A model generated the notes under the pieces. It had not been told where the DNA came from. It saw only the letters and a list, made by a program, of their open reading frames with translations, and searched no databases. A stretch of DNA of 64,000 bases from Adiantum capillus-veneris. Its lineage: Eukaryota; Streptophyta; Polypodiopsida; Polypodiales; Pteridaceae. The position numbers were made by a program, and so were the translations under genes. Each line of letters opens with the position of its first letter. The stretch's first letter is position 1. The stretch lies in contig CM043970.1 of the NCBI GenBank assembly GCA_014529385.2, positions 66,169,996 through 66,233,995 of the forward strand, read 5' to 3'. This document shows, in pieces, positions 1 to 13,006 of this stretch.

Positions 1-290
1 TTTGTCTAGGATCCCTTGATAGCTAGCTACTTAGAGATTTCCCAATAAAGTTGGGAAACTATTATTGGGTTGGGAAAAGCAGGATCTTAGACAAATGGAA
101 TAGGGTGACTCTCACCATCAGGTTTGTGAAAATTTGGTGTATGCGAGGTTGGGGCTCCTTGTGAAAAGCTTGATCGATCTCCTCTGGAATGTATGTGACC
201 ATGGCTCGGATTGAGCATGGTGCTGATGTAATGGTTTTCTCTTATTAATATAATCTCTTACATATTGTGAGATTTGAAAAAAAAAAAGCT
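1..290 (+). mobile_element. Probable 3' end of an L1-like LINE
   Basis: The stretch ends in an A-run (about 278-288). The 80 bases before it share an order of short matches with the reverse complement of the 3' tail of the LINE at 40857-46835: a GGCTCGG-TTGAG block, a GATG(C/T) block, a TCTTA-TA-T-T block and TTGTGA just before the tail. That supports a plus-strand LINE 3' UTR with poly(A). No coding part is visible and the 5' part lies outside the window. The match is short and seen by eye only, so a chance AT-rich similarity is possible. Confidence 0.45.
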
Positions 291-380
291 TTCTTTGAAT
301 CCAAGTTAATTAAAAATTGAAATGTCTTGGCTTCTATGTGACTAATTATACAAAAAATTATTCACGTGCAAAGCAAATAG

Positions 381-415
381 CCGCCCCCCCCCCCCCCCCC
401 CCCCCCGCCCCCCCC
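381..415. repeat. Poly-C tract
   Basis: An almost pure C homopolymer of about 35 bases interrupted by two G residues. It is followed by a short CA-rich run. Tracts like this are prone to length errors in sequencing. Confidence 0.9.
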
Positions 416-939
416 AAACCACACACACATACAAATTCTCTCTCAAATATTCCAAGCCACATGAAAAACACACGGGAGACCTCATGGAAATGAGAGAGTA
501 TTAATTGCTAATGAGTTTTAAAAATTAACATAAATCCCAAACAAACAAATTATGCAAAGAAGTAGTGCATTGTATGGAATTAAAACAAGGTGAGGACTCA
601 CGATGGCCTGTTGAAGGTAAGGGGGGAGGGCCGATTTATCAAAAGTAGGTCTTAATCAATGTTGGAGTTGTATTGTTTCAATATAAAATTGTATTGTCCA
701 TATACACACACAATTACAAACTAGCGGTTCTAGAACGGCTTACTGATCGATTTGACCCCACCATTGTCTTCAACGACGGATTATGTTATAAACGCCCTGC
801 TTAATGTCTTGTTATTTAAGGACTTGTTTTTTTATGACTTTATAAAAAAAGGTAGGTTGTAGGTTTAATAAACATAAGTACATAAATATATATCTGTGTG
901 TATATATTTATGTATGTATATGTGTATATATATATATAT

Positions 940-1080
940 GTATGTATATAATTTACTATAATTATGAAAGGTGAAGCTTCACTTTCGCATTCTAAAAGAA
1001 TAAAATGCAAGAGAAGTCAAGCAGTGTGAGGATGTGAAATAAAAAGATTCATTAAATATTATAAAATTTTATATAAGACT
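940..1080 (+). repeat. Dispersed repeat, inverted copy near 53.1 kb
   Basis: The stretch with GGTGAAGCTTCACT, then ATTCTAAAA, then AAGAGAAGT and GTGAGGATGTGAAA recurs in the same order on the opposite strand at about 53070-53240. Both copies are flanked on the same side by a TA-rich run and ATAATTTACTA. This suggests a small dispersed element, perhaps a MITE, but no terminal inverted repeats were defined. Confidence 0.5.
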
Positions 1081-2826
1081 CAATCAGGTCATTTTTTTAT
1101 TTTTTTCTAATCGGTACCTGCTACTATATTATGAAGGGGCCCCAATAATAAGGTAAATGGTGCACATTGCACATTAGTATTTTGAAACAAAATAAAACAA
1201 AAAAGAAGTAAAATAAAAAGACACTTAAAAATCAAAACAAAATAATATTTTAATGCTTTTAAATAAGCATAGAAAATAATTAAATAATTTAGCAAAGTGA
1301 TTTTTTTTTAAATCCTCAAATGAGACAATCGTTTATCAATACCTCGAAAGGTGTGTTTGAGCTTGGGCTTAAGCCGATTGAAAATTGAGATTAGCTGGTT
1401 GCAAAGGATGGTAAAGGGGGAAAAACCCAATAGAATATACTAGAAAATAGTTCGAATATTTTGTAAATTTAAAAATTTCTTCGAGTATTTTCAATTTGTA
1501 TTTGTATAAGGAGAAAACTTATCGCTTAGACAAAAAGACTTTCTCGAAGACTACATCATAAGATCAAACTCCTATCGATATTTTGTTTAATGTTTTGATC
1601 TCTATAGTCATTTTCAAACATGCACACAAAGTAAATGTCTTGGAGAATAGCTTTCTATTCCAAAATTTTAGCTTTCTATTCACAAGACTTTTGAATCCCT
1701 TAGAGACAAGGTGTAAGGAAACAATTGAAGGGACAACAAAGTTATTTTACGAAGACACTTGCCATGTGGCGCTCATCCAACCAAAGAATCCAACGACCTC
1801 GGTGTTGCAATAACTTTGCACGATGAACCTTATGGCCTTCCACAGGCCAAAAAATCTTAACATGTACATAAATGCAATGGAAGAGAACAGGCTTCCATCA
1901 TGACTATTCAAAATAATCTTAAAAGAAATCCGAAGAGAAATCCCATCTTGCTTCTTTGTACAGAGAAGATATAACTCACATGAAATTGATGATGATTCTT
2001 TCAACTTGCATAAAAATTGCATCATCATTGTTGGCACTTTGTCGTGCCAAAATGGCTGAAAAGTAAGAAATGGTTTGAGGTTATGTATCTTCATACGTGA
2101 CCTTAAGCAACAGTTAATTAGGTGTAACAAACCTTTGCACATCTAGTAAAGGTAATCAAAGCTATCCAATATTTTGTCCACAATCTTTCCCAAATTCATT
2201 GAATTGCCGTTGGGTGTGTGGTAGAGAACACTTGCTCTAGGCCCATACTTTCTCAATGTTGAATTAAAAAATCTAAGGTGCTCACAATGTTCAAGATAAC
2301 AAAAAGGGAAAAGGCGGGTCACATGTCAAGGCTTTCCATCTGGAATGTAGGTCAAATCACCGCGACATTGAGCACATATAGACAGGCAAACTTTGGAGGT
2401 ATTCTCAAATATATTCTCTTTGTCTCTATCTTCTCAAAAAGTGTGCCTTTTTATCCCCACAATGATTCTACAGAAAAGCAATAGTGGCCTTGCTCTTCTG
2501 GCACTTGTTTTGGTGAGGTGTTGATTATTGAATTTCTCTCAAATGTGTTGCCAGTTTGTGATCAAGAGTCATGCTTGAAGGGTGACCCAAATCATTCATA
2601 GAGAGAGCCAACTTTAACCATCCCCTCTGCATATTTAGAATGGAACTAGAAGAGTTACTTAGAATTTTGAAACAGGCACCAAAGGCTTCAAAGAGTTAGT
2701 CTTGTCAATGGTGGACCGGAATGTTGCCATGTTTTTGCTTTGGCCTCCAAAGTAGGAAACAGTGTGGAAGGTGTCATAAAAGTAGATGATGCTTGGCTTA
2801 CTACATTCAAAAGTTGTGCTTCTAAT

Positions 2827-2829
<3 letters not shown>

Positions 2830-2864
<35 letters not shown>
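2830..2864. repeat. (GA)n microsatellite
   Basis: An uninterrupted GA dinucleotide run of about 35 bases. It creates spurious Ser/Leu repeat ORFs on the minus strand. Confidence 0.95.
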
Positions 2865-2868
<4 letters not shown>

Positions 2869-3899
2869 CTACAATATGATACAAGATGTATGGCAATCGG
2901 TGACTGACCCGCCGAACACCCAAAAACAGGCAGTATAAAATTTGTCGGTTGCATTTATAAAAAAAAAAACAAGTCCCTAACCACAAATGATGTAAATAAT
3001 GTGCATCTAAAAGCCCCCCAACAAATGTTTTTTTTATTAAAAAATGCATTTCAAAGCTCTGCCAAGTTTGCTAGTGTTGAGTAACTTCTTTGCTCCATTG
3101 ATGACGGTCAAGAGTTCAAAGGATGCTCACATCATGTGTACAAGCTCTAACACTTTGGAGCTTCAGGGAATAATCACATCATATGTCACATGTTTAACTT
3201 TAGAAGGAGGTCCATTCACAAAACTTTAATATGTACAAGTGAGACATCAATAATTAAGCATGACATTGTTCTTCAAGAGACCAAAGAATAAAGTTAAAGG
3301 GGCATTGCAAAAGTGTAACGTTTTTTTTTTTTTTTTTTTGTTGTTCTCGGAAAGCTGTAGGAAAAACAACCGCTTACTTTTCGAAAATAATTTTGCCATT
3401 TTTTTTTCAATTCTTACATTATGTAAGAGTATTATATTACTAAAACACAAGAAATACACCATAACCTCATGTCAAATCAGCCACGAGGAACAACACATCG
3501 TAAGAAGAGACCGTACTAGATTCGGCTAACAAGGGAGCAACCCTGGCACAAGATAAGATACAATAGACACTCACTTTTTGCTTTTCTTTTCCTTTTTGAC
3601 CACATAGCTTCTGAACGATTCAACGGCAAGTGGCTAAGGAGGTCAATCTTATGTCCAAGGGGATCGTCACTTGCAATAGTTGGTTCTTGGGTTTCATTGA
3701 TCGACTTGGCTTCATACGAGGACACACATATATTGCTTTTCGGCCTTAGTAAACCATGAAACCCTTGGAATACCTAAGGCCTTAGTAAAGCATAAAACTC
3801 TTAGGAGCAATTGTGGACCATTGGATCCAACTTGTTGATGATTAGCAATTAATGCCACACGGCAAGCTAAGGATAATTTAAAAAAAAATAAATAATAGT
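2865..3899. other. No recognisable gene
   Basis: AT-rich sequence with a T homopolymer at about 3321-3339. Nothing with domain similarity is visible on either strand. Confidence 0.5.
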
Positions 3900-4291
3900 A
3901 AAACTCACAATTCGTGAGTGAATCGTATTAAGCATGGCATAAAATGACAAAACCAGGCTCAAGCTCAGATCAAGCCTTGAGGTGCTTAAGATTACAAGTT
4001 GGACGCTAGCCATCTTTTAACGAGGCCTATCACCACAGAATGTGATCAAAAGTTCTAAGCTTTACTTAATGCCTTTTGAAATCACAGCATGGGTAGCCCT
4101 AGACCAATCATCCAAGTTTTGCTTGCACTCGAGCGTCCATATCAGCAGTTTGCTTTCTTGTATAATCTCTGCGAAGTTTGCCACATCAAGATCTCCTTCA
4201 TACACACATTGGTTCCTTGTCTGCCATACATTATGAAAGAAAAGGAACCTTACAGTTTGAGTGCATATGAGAATGGTAGGACTTCTCAACT
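3900..4291 (-). mobile_element. LINE-A, 3' portion (5'-truncated L1-like copy)
   Basis: Read on the minus strand, 4289-4062 encodes the end of an L1-type ORF2: a segment with FLFFHNVWQTRNQCVYEG and a tail DDWSRATHAVIS. These match the C-terminal (zf-RVT side) part of the LINE at 41001-41708, which has YYFFHHIWQARNRCVFEG and EDWSRTIHVM. The 3' UTR also matches (3902-4000 against about 40870-40965: CACAAT-GTGAGTG, GTATTAAG, GAGCCTTGAGG, GATTACAAG). The copy continues at 25181-25365 after interruption by the gypsy element. A clear terminal poly(T) is not preserved. Confidence 0.8.
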
Positions 4292-4693
4292 TCTAACATT
4301 TAATGCACTAGTAAATTGTGTGTAGCCGAAATTGATAACATAGTGAGCATTTCATTAAGAAAAAGTTCCTAATGAGCATAGAGAGAGTACTTAATTGAGA
4401 AAGCAACATATCAGCTTACGCCTAGCTAATTTGGCAGTGACAATACTTGAAAAGAGAGAGAAATAGAACAATTGACAACAATTGAGGACCGGATTTACAT
4501 GGAGTAGGTCCCCCCTCCATAAAGGCTTTGTATTATAGCTTCTCCCATCAAAGGAGACTATTGTACAATACAATCTTTGTGTTCCTTGATCAAACTAGTT
4601 GGTGTAAGGAAGATGGAAGCTTCATACACCAAATTATGCTTGAAAAACACACCTAGTTTCCCTAGCCTCAGTCCCAAGACCTCAAAAACCTTC
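4292..4693 (-). repeat. Gypsy 3' LTR, first part
   Basis: Matches 23625-24026 almost base for base, apart from scattered substitutions and small indels. It stops abruptly at 4693, where a TG...CA element starts. The rest of this LTR resumes after 17500. The last five bases (4689-4693, ccttc) are the target duplication of the inserted element. Confidence 0.9.
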
Positions 4694-7481
4694 TGTGAGG
4701 TCCCCACCCCGCCGTATCAAACGGCGGATCTGATGGTGAACTTCGTGGCCACTAGATCTATAGCGAAAGCAAACAAAGTGGTTCAGGGTTCAGCTAGCGG
4801 ACGATCTCTCATCACAAAGTGAGTCGAGCTCGAGCCTACTAGCAGTGAGATCTAGCTCCACCTCGCAGGGGAAGCGTACTTAAACCTTCTAGAGATCCTA
4901 AGACCCACTTTCCAAGAGGAGAGAATCCTCGAGTGCCTTTTTCCCCATGTTTCAGAGGCACGTACACTTGAGACTTCACCACTCTAGGGGCAATGAGTAT
5001 TACTAGTATCGATATAAACACTATGGGGACAGAGAGTTCCCGACCAATCGGGACCACCCTTCTCATAGGCATCGGCAACCTGAGCCAAGCCCCCACTTTC
5101 CACCCCCACACTCACACTTCCTTGAGTGTCCTAATTACTACCACAATAATTGTTCAACATAAACATTCCTTAATTAGATTCCGAATCACAATGTTCGTTA
5201 AGACAGCCCTTCAATCAGCATTGCAAGCGGCACCAAGACAGTATTCTAGTAAAAATTCTACTCTAACTTATTCATTAAAATTCCAATGTTCTGGAGGTAC
5301 AACATCCCCCCTCCAGCGAGAGTTTACTCCTCCCGTTGTCGCCTAGCTACCCATACAACTAGGTATGTCCACCGCATAGAAAGCACGACATGGACATTCC
5401 CACCACTTAACCAGCAGACGTGGGTTCCCACCGCTTAACCAGCAGTCGTGGGTATCCACCGCTTAACCGGCAGTCGTGGATTCAAGAGCCCTTAACCAGG
5501 AACTCTGCCCCTTGTGATCAGTAGGGGGGTCAGGACTAATTCAACATTGGAAATAGAATGAACATGTCGAGCTAAATTTTCCCTAGCAGACATTCTTTCC
5601 TATTGCAAACAGTAAATCCATCAATCATTTCTTTCCTACCTTAGACTTAAATGTACAATGAATTCAAATACCGAGGTTTCCGTCGGATTTCTCCAACATG
5701 TTTGGGGGTATGTTCTTTCCTAGCTTATCGTATGCGATGTTAAATTAAACAACTTGAATAAAATTGTGACTACCTCTTCCATTTCTTCGTCAATGTCCCG
5801 TGAGATGGGCGGTATTTATTCGTCCATGGGAGCTTTTTCTTTTCCATTTGTATTGCTCGTTCCCGCCTCGTGGTCGTAGGCACCACCGAAGCGAGTTCTC
5901 TTAACCGGGGCCATTTTACTCACTACTTTAAACGATAAACTTGAAGAAAAGAGCTAAAGTCCGAGAGCATCATAACAACCAAATGGCAGATTAGAATTAT
6001 TAAAGAATCCTCCTTATGCAAGAGGGATTAGATTCCTCCTTCGAGACCTAGCAATTTTATGGTTAATACTTTTCTTACCCTATGGGAACTGACTCTAAAG
6101 TTAATCACTTGGCTAAGATAATTAAGAATTCAGAATTTTACTAATTGACTGGCAATAGAGATGAAGTAAGCAAGCTCGATCACTTTCTTAGTGCAATTTG
6201 AAGATGCAGAATTACCGCATGCATATGTAATAGAAAATTCTCCTCTTATTGGCCTAATGAAGGATTAATTTTACCTTAATCACATCTTAATGTGAGAGAA
6301 TTCTTTTGAATCTAATTAATTACATTACTATCGAATGGTAAAAGGGTGAATTTCATCAAATCTACATTATTACCTGTTGACAATTTATTAACTATGCTGC
6401 CTAGAGAGAGAATCTTTCCTAATCATGTATTAATCCTTGATTAAGGATGATGAATGGCTGCATAATTTAGCTAATTGAATGATGATTATGTAATGGAGTA
6501 TAGCTAGGTAAACTGAGAGATCAACTATAGGGAATTATAGGTGAAAGTAGGCATAGTAGACAAAGAATTTGGGAGAATAATGATGAGAATTAAGAAGAAC
6601 CGAAATTAAACCATAATTACCGTGATTAGGGGCTGAGAATCCTCTGATTTTTCTGATCCAATGAATCCTCAAGATAAGAATTTCGGCAGCACCTCCCTCG
6701 TTGCTTCTCCTCCAAAAACTGTGTGTGTGCCGGCAACACCTCCCCAAGGTGTGTGTAGGTGTGTGTGTGTGTGTGTACTGGGTGTGTGTGTGAGCATATG
6801 TGTGTGTGTGTATGAGCACACCTTTAAATAGGCCTCCTCAAGCTGAAAATCGATCTGGGTTGCTATTTGCATCCGGGAGGTACTTCAGTTAAGCATGGCA
6901 AGTCCAGTTGCCTACCCACCAAGTGTCCAGTTGGCTTGGTTAACTGACTCTCACACTTAGTAGCAAGCTTAGAAACACTCCCAAGACTCCCACAAGGCAA
7001 GAGGGAGCCCCCTAGCTGCTAAAGCTGAGCTGGAGTGGGCTGGAACCAGTTCCCACATAGCCTCGGGCCCCCAATGCCTCCCCGGACAATTTTGGAAAAA
7101 ATTGCTTCTGGGCTAAAACGGGTCATACGAGTCGGATTTTGATGTCGAAAATTGCTATAGCAAGCTCTAACTAAGGTGTACCGGCCCGAGTACCTGCCAT
7201 ATTTAGCAGCCCTCGAGGTCTGAAAATGTATTTTTTGAAATTCGGGGTACAGGTGCAGTTTTTCGAGAAGGTCAAAACTGAACGGGTCGGGTGACCAAAA
7301 ACTTTCTATTTTTGGAATTTTTTTACAAAAATTATTTTAATTCACATTTCGAAGCTTTAAAACATTCTAAACATCATGGCACTGACAGAATTCAGAAAAT
7401 TGCTAAAAATAGTAACTTTTTCCCATTATGATCATTACATGGTACACGATGCTCTTTTTGGTCGGGGTCAGAGACCTTACA
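4694..7481 (-). repeat. TRG1 3' LTR (2788 bp)
   Basis: Uninterrupted LTR copy, nearly identical to 9248-10485 plus 15949-17495. It contains a three-unit 28-bp tandem repeat and a GT-rich microsatellite (about 6751-6815). Open frames inside it recur in the other LTR simply because the LTRs are duplicates. They show no known domain and are not annotated as genes. Confidence 0.9.
5397..5480. repeat. Three 28-bp tandem units inside the TRG1 LTR
   Basis: Three consecutive units built on CCACCGCTTAACCAGCAG followed by CGTGG. The same array occurs at 9951-10034 in the other LTR, so it belongs to the element. Each unit carries CGTGG, but no function is evident. Confidence 0.9.
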
Positions 7482-7639
7482 ACCTCCCCAACGAGAAAAA
7501 TTTGAGATTTCCTCATCTCAAGAATGCATCTAGATAAATTCTATGCTAACTACTTAGGTACATATATCCTTTGTCTAAAGTAAAGACATCCTTTGACAAT
7601 AGAACAGTCTTTAGCTTTATGCGTCTTATTATGCTGAAC

Positions 7640-8600
7640 TTTGATGAGATCCTGGTGCTTGAATTATTGCTCACTAGGATTAGCAGTTGCAGCATACAGA
7701 GCTGCTCTCTCATCAGCTTCATCACCCACAGTTGGTTGTCTCACTGCGGCATTAGCGAAAGCTCCGCTTCCTTGTCCTATGTATCCTCTTCCTCGGCCTC
7801 CTCTTCCGTTTGGTTGACCTCGCCCATTGACGTTCAAAGGTACATTATTAGCACCGGATGTTTGGGAAATCCTTTTTGGACATCGACTTTTCTAATGTCC
7901 ATACTCCTGGCACTCAAAGAATCTTATACTGGGAAACTTGGTAGCTGCCGTAGTAGCTACTACCGGACGATGGTCATATGCAGGGTTGATTGGTCTGTTA
8001 CTCCAGTTGTCTGTCCTGGCCCTCTTTGACAAATAGTATTGACTATCTTGGGTAGCCCTTTGAATCTCTTTAGCTAACGGCTTGGCCCTTAACAAGGCAT
8101 CCTGTAGTGTCGTTGGCCTGAGAGCTTCCAATCGAGTATTCTAGGGATCGATTAGTCCTTGGCAGAACCTCGCCACATGTTGTTCCAAGGTCATCTTAGG
8201 AGCATATCTCCGAAGAGTGACAAACTTTGCATAATATTCTTCGACAGATGAATTCAGCTGCCGAAGTGAAAAGAATTCATTCATCCTCAAGGTTCTATAG
8301 GCAGGCGGTAAATAACGTCCCATTATTGCAGCTTTGATGTCTTCCCAAGATTGGGAAGATCCCTTAATATCCAAATCCCTGCAATGTTGCTTCCACCATA
8401 TCTTGGCATCGCCAAACAAGCGGAACATTGCAAGCATGGTCTGATTCACGGGTTGGGTTCCCGCAGCTTCGAAGTAATCGTCCATTGCTTCCATCCACAC
8501 TTCCGCATCTCTCTCCACATTTGCCCCCTCGCCCTTAAAGAGTGGAGGTTGAGCTTGCTTAAGGAGGAGCTTCTTCTCTTGCGCTGCCGAGTAGAGAGCA
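7640..8600 (-). pseudogene. TRG1 gag, broken
   Basis: A minus-strand frame from about 8590 reads as a Ty3-type retrotransposon gag: EVWMEAMDDYFEAAG, then AKIWWKQHCRDL, then WEDIKAAIMGRYLPP and EEYYAKFVTLRRYAP at 8500-8190. This is the capsid core that packages element RNA. The same frame continues past an in-frame stop (8141-8143) into a basic tail. A degenerate CCHC-like knuckle (CQEYGH, an in-frame stop, then KSRC) lies near 7890. The following RG-rich stretch (GRGQPNGRGGRGRG) continues to about 7780. No protease or RT follows before the purine tract at 7491. The copy cannot make full-length Gag because of at least two stops. Confidence 0.8.
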
Positions 8601-8720
8601 GCAGGCGGTTCCTATCCAATGGTATAAAACTCATTACTATAGCACTCTTCTCAAATGAATCTAGGCTTTTCCATACTGAAGACAAAATTTAACTTTTGGG
8701 CTTAACCAGCCTACTTAATC

Positions 8721-8976
8721 TGTACATCTATCACAAAGGATTTAACCATTCCCGCATTAGTTTAAATTCCATTGAATACATCCAAAATTGTCCGATAAAT
8801 AATGGTAAAAACTTTACTCAAGAGCTTTGATCTATACTTATAACTTTATGTACATCTATCACAAAGGATTTAACCATTCCAACATTAGTTTAAATTCCAT
8901 TGAATACATCCAAAATTTTCCAATAAATAATGGTAAAAACTTTACTCAAGAGCTTTGATCTATACTTATAACTTTA
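8721..8976. repeat. 128-bp tandem duplication in the TRG1 internal region
   Basis: Two adjacent copies, 8721-8848 and 8849-8976, differ at only a few sites (for example CCCGC against CCAAC). They lie between gag and the PBS in what would be the 5' leader of the element. The partial third start (TGTACATC) at 8977 marks the junction. Confidence 0.9.
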
Positions 8977-9233
8977 TGTACATCAATAGGCTACCTGCCC
9001 GCAGCACTAGTCGCACCAACGACTTCTCAAAAAAACATCATGTGGAACCCACTGAATCCCGACAAGCTCAACGAGTAAAACTCTTTAACATCACTCAGGA
9101 GACAATCCACTAGACAAATCCAATGTCATTATTCTGGGAAACGTCATGCTCAAGCTTTGAGTATGAGCTATCCTACTATCCCTTATTTTTATAAAATTTC
9201 AAACAACATCCTTTTCCGGTTCGTAAACCTATA

Positions 9234-9245
9234 GCTCTGATACCA
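9234..9245 (-). promoter_or_regulatory. TRG1 primer-binding site
   Basis: The minus strand reads TGGTATCAGAGC, complementary to the 3' end of plant initiator tRNA-Met, two bases inside the 5' LTR. It fixes the orientation as minus and sets the LTR boundary at 9248. Confidence 0.9.
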
Positions 9246-10485
9246 GGTGTGAGGTCCCCACCCCGCCGTATCAAATGGCGGATCTGATGGTGAACTTCGT
9301 GGCCACTAGATCTATAGCGAAAGCAAACAAAGTGGTTCAGGGTTCAGCTAGCGGACGATCTCTCATCACAAAGTGAGTCGAGCTCGAGCCTACTAGCAGT
9401 GAGATCTAGCTCCACCTCGCAGGGGAAGCGTACTTAAACCTTCTAGAGATCCTAAGACCCACTTTCCAAGAGGAGAGAATCCTCGAGTGCCTTTTTCCCC
9501 ATGTTTCAGAGGCACGTACACTTGAGACTTCACCACTCTAGGGGCAATGAGTATTACTAGTATCGATTTAAACACTATGGGGACAGAGAGTTCCCGACCA
9601 ATCGGGACCACCCTTCTCATAGGCATCGGCAACCTGAGCCAAGCCCCCACTTTCCACCCCCACACTCACACTTCCTTGAGTGTCCTAATTACTACCACAA
9701 TAATTGTTCAACATAAACATTCCTTAATTAGATTCCGAATCACAATGTTCATTAAGACAGCCCTTCAATCAGCATTGCAAGCGGCACCAAGACAGTATTC
9801 TAGTAAAAATTCTACTCTAACTTATTCATTAAAATTCCAATGTTTTGAAGGTACAACATCCCCCCTCTAGCGAGAGTTTACTCCTCCCGTTGTCGCCTAG
9901 CTGCCCATACAACTAGGTATATCCACCGCATAGAAAGCACGACATGGACATTCCCACCGCTTAACCAGCAGACGTGGGTTCCCACCGCTTAAGCAGCACT
10001 CGTGGGTATCCACCGCTTAACCGGCAGTCGTGGATTCAAGAGCCCTTAACTAGGAACTCTGCCCCCTGTGATCAGTAGGGGGGTCAGGACTAATTCAACA
10101 TTGGAAATAGAATGAACATGTCGAGCTAAATTTTCCCTAGCAGACATTCTTTCCTATTGCAAACAGTAAATCCATCAATCATTTCTTTCCTACCTTAGAC
10201 TTAAATGTACAATGAATTCAAATACCGAGGTTTCCGTCGGATTTCTCCAACATGTTTGGGGGTATGTTCTTTCCTAGCTTATCGTATGCGATGTTAAATT
10301 AGACAACTTGAATAAAATTGTGACTACCTCTTCCATTTCTTCGTCAATGTCCCGTGAGATGGGCGGTATTTATTCGTCCATGAGAGCTTTTCCTTTTCCA
10401 TTTGTATTGCTCGTTCCCGCCTCGTGGTCGTAGGCACCACCGAAGCGAGTTCTCTTAACCGGGGCCATTTTACTCACTACTTTAA

Positions 10486-10522
10486 CACTAGGTTGGTAAC
10501 CTAACAGGACATAAAAGTGTCC
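10486..10522. repeat. piggyBac left terminal and subterminal repeats
   Basis: The 15-bp TIR (10486-10500) is followed by a 22-bp stretch (10501-10522) containing GGACATAAAAGTGTCC. That core is itself a short palindrome (GGACA...TGTCC). The same 16-mer recurs in the same orientation at 15895-15910 near the right end. Such internal repeats are typical transposase-binding sites. Confidence 0.85.
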
Positions 10523-13006
10523 TTTGCAGGGTTTAAGAAAAACTTTACAATTCCTAGAAGATGACTCCATTCACAAAACCCTTCATTGAGCACATTCACA
10601 ATACCCATGTGCTTTTGGAAAAATTATAAGTATGGTAAAATGTACAATCCAATGGGAGAACCGATCTCTCAAAGTAAGTGCATTTGAACAAACAACAAAA
10701 AACAGGGAATCTCATTAGTACATCACTTGGTATTCTAAAATAAAAATTGGTCTAGCCATTCTGACATTTTTCTAGGGATCTACAATATTATAGCTTTCAA
10801 ATAAATTAGTGCTCACTACCTCAAAAATTCTACTAGATGGTTTACATTTTACTCCAAATTAGCATGTTTTTTAGACAGTTTGGGGTGTACGCACATGTCG
10901 GGCTACAAATACCTAAATGAGAGTTCAATTTAGTATACCATCCACTTCATGAGAACTATAACTCTTTCCTAGATGTCATCGACACAAAGAAGCCAATTAT
11001 TTGCCTTTTACATTCATAATGAGAAGGAGATTATTCACGACATTCTACAACTACAAAACACTGTAATACTAGTAGGTTATATTGCAGAGGAAAAAAATTG
11101 GAGGCTTGTATCAAGCTCTAATGATAAGGTATATATAATACACAATGACAAATAGATGGCATGAAAATAATATGCACAATAGCAATTAAAAAACATTATA
11201 GAACAAAGTATTTTCTTCCTCAAAGATAAAGAAATCTCTTAGTAGAGCCGTTCAAAGTAACACAAAGATAACATGTCAAGGCCCCAACCTATAACCAAAA
11301 ACAAATGCTTCCATCTCAACATGCATAACCTGTTGGTATTACCACCACACTTCCACAAACTTGCACATACCACTCTTCAACCAACGTAAGTTACAATGAA
11401 CATAGTCGCAAGGATAGATAGACCTAATGAACAATAGCATACAACCATTTGGAAAAGAACCATATGTACATTGGCCAAAATAGTAGCCATAATAAGCATT
11501 CTAACATCTTCAAAACTATTCATTGCATTGTAATATAGCCCTGGCCATAACAAGGCAACAATGCCATAATAACCATAACTTGGCACATGTTCCAATTCCA
11601 TGTTTCAACAAAAACATAAAAGCCGACAAAAATACAAGGCAAGATAAAGACCAAGACGACTAATATATACCTAGATGAATCCAGGAAAAGATCAAATTCA
11701 CCTATAACAAAAAAGTGCAGCTATAAGCTCATGGTTGTGAACCACAAGACGATATAACCCTTTAGCTACATCATGCATAGTATCCACAAATACTACCACG
11801 CATGAACATATACTCCGACACACACACACCCCACACGCACACACCCATGAGCATACACCCATACGAAACTCTGCGAACCAAGTTTCTGTCATTTGCTCTA
11901 GAGATGAAGGGTAGATTTGGCCATGATCAAGCCTAGCACAAAACAAAAGCATTAGATAGAAATAATTAAACCAACAAAGATAAAATTGATAGGGCTATTC
12001 ACCTATCAACATGTCGCATTAGATAGAAGAATTAAACCAACAAAGATGAAGTTGATAGGGCTATGCACCAAGACGACTAAAGCCATAATAACCATAGCTT
12101 AGCACATGTTGCAATTCCATGTTCAAAATACATGGCAAGATAAATTATCATCTCAATACATACGCATAAAGCACCTCACAAACTTGATGCAAAGATATAC
12201 ATGGTGAAACACACTTCACAAGGCAAAGACATGAAGAAACCTAATCACCAAGTCTGGCACAATTTAGAATCCGTTCCATAACCAAGCATGTCATGAGTCT
12301 GATGCAAAAACAGCAATGCAAAGCACAATTCCAAGTGACAAAAGACTTGACAAAATGCCTCATATAGGTGATACATAATATCCATGTCACACTAAAACTG
12401 GCCAAAATGTCTATCATCACTATCTGCTACCACTGCAATCAAAACACAATCTTCCATGTAATAGTTTCTTTAGCCACTACATGTGTATCCGCTGCTACCA
12501 AAAGGAAGGTATAAGTCGCTGCCTGCAGGATACCATAAACATGACGCAAAGGTGAGCAGGCTTATGATGCCATAACCATATCACAAGTGGAAAAAAACCA
12601 TGATGATACATCCATACAAGCAAGAAGAAAGCTAATACAAAAGGTTTTTGCATAATAGACATACCTAGCAAAACCCAGCCATGATAAGAAGCCAGCCATA
12701 AACAAAAACCAACCATCGCCGAACACCAGCCATGAACAACAGCCAGCCATGAACAAAAACTAGGATTTTGCAGCAAAAACTAGCCAGTAGCTTGAAACCT
12801 GCAAACCCTTTCCTGCAAACAAACAAAAAAAGGAGTCAATGAGCACAAAACCTGTTCTGTAGCAAAATACACCAGCATTCTGCAGCAAAAACCATCATTT
12901 TACATCAAAAACCAGACAATAGCATCCCACCTGCAAAAGCTTTCCTGCAAACAAACAAAAAAGGGAGTCAATGAGCACAAAAACCAGCCATGTATGAAAA
13001 AAATAC
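10501..13006. other. piggyBac non-coding left arm
   Basis: About 2.5 kb downstream of the transposase stop, AT- and CA-rich, with no recognisable coding sequence. It contains a roughly 66-bp tandem duplication (about 11950-12080) and a roughly 132-bp duplication (about 12790-13000; TCCTGCAAAC at 12811 and 12943). Near 12660-12770 there are clustered AGCCATGA repeats. The arm may have carried transcription end signals of the transposase gene. Confidence 0.7.

Larger units (their letters stand above)
291..2829. other. AT-rich stretch with no recognisable gene
   Basis: Short open frames occur (for example about 130 codons on the minus strand at 1747-2142), but none shows a domain I recognise or a plausible exon structure. 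The stretch holds a poly-C tract, AT-rich low-complexity sequence near 880-960 and a dispersed repeat at 940-1080. A decayed gene fragment around 1750-2150 cannot be excluded. Confidence 0.5.

Noticed and set aside
1747-2142. A possible 131-codon minus-strand gene
   Set aside because: No domain, no start context and no related copy. Kept only as an unassigned stretch.
4839-5111. A 90-codon minus-strand frame repeated nearly unchanged at 9393-9665
   Set aside because: Both lie at the same place in the two TRG1 LTRs. The duplication reflects the LTRs, and no domain is recognised.
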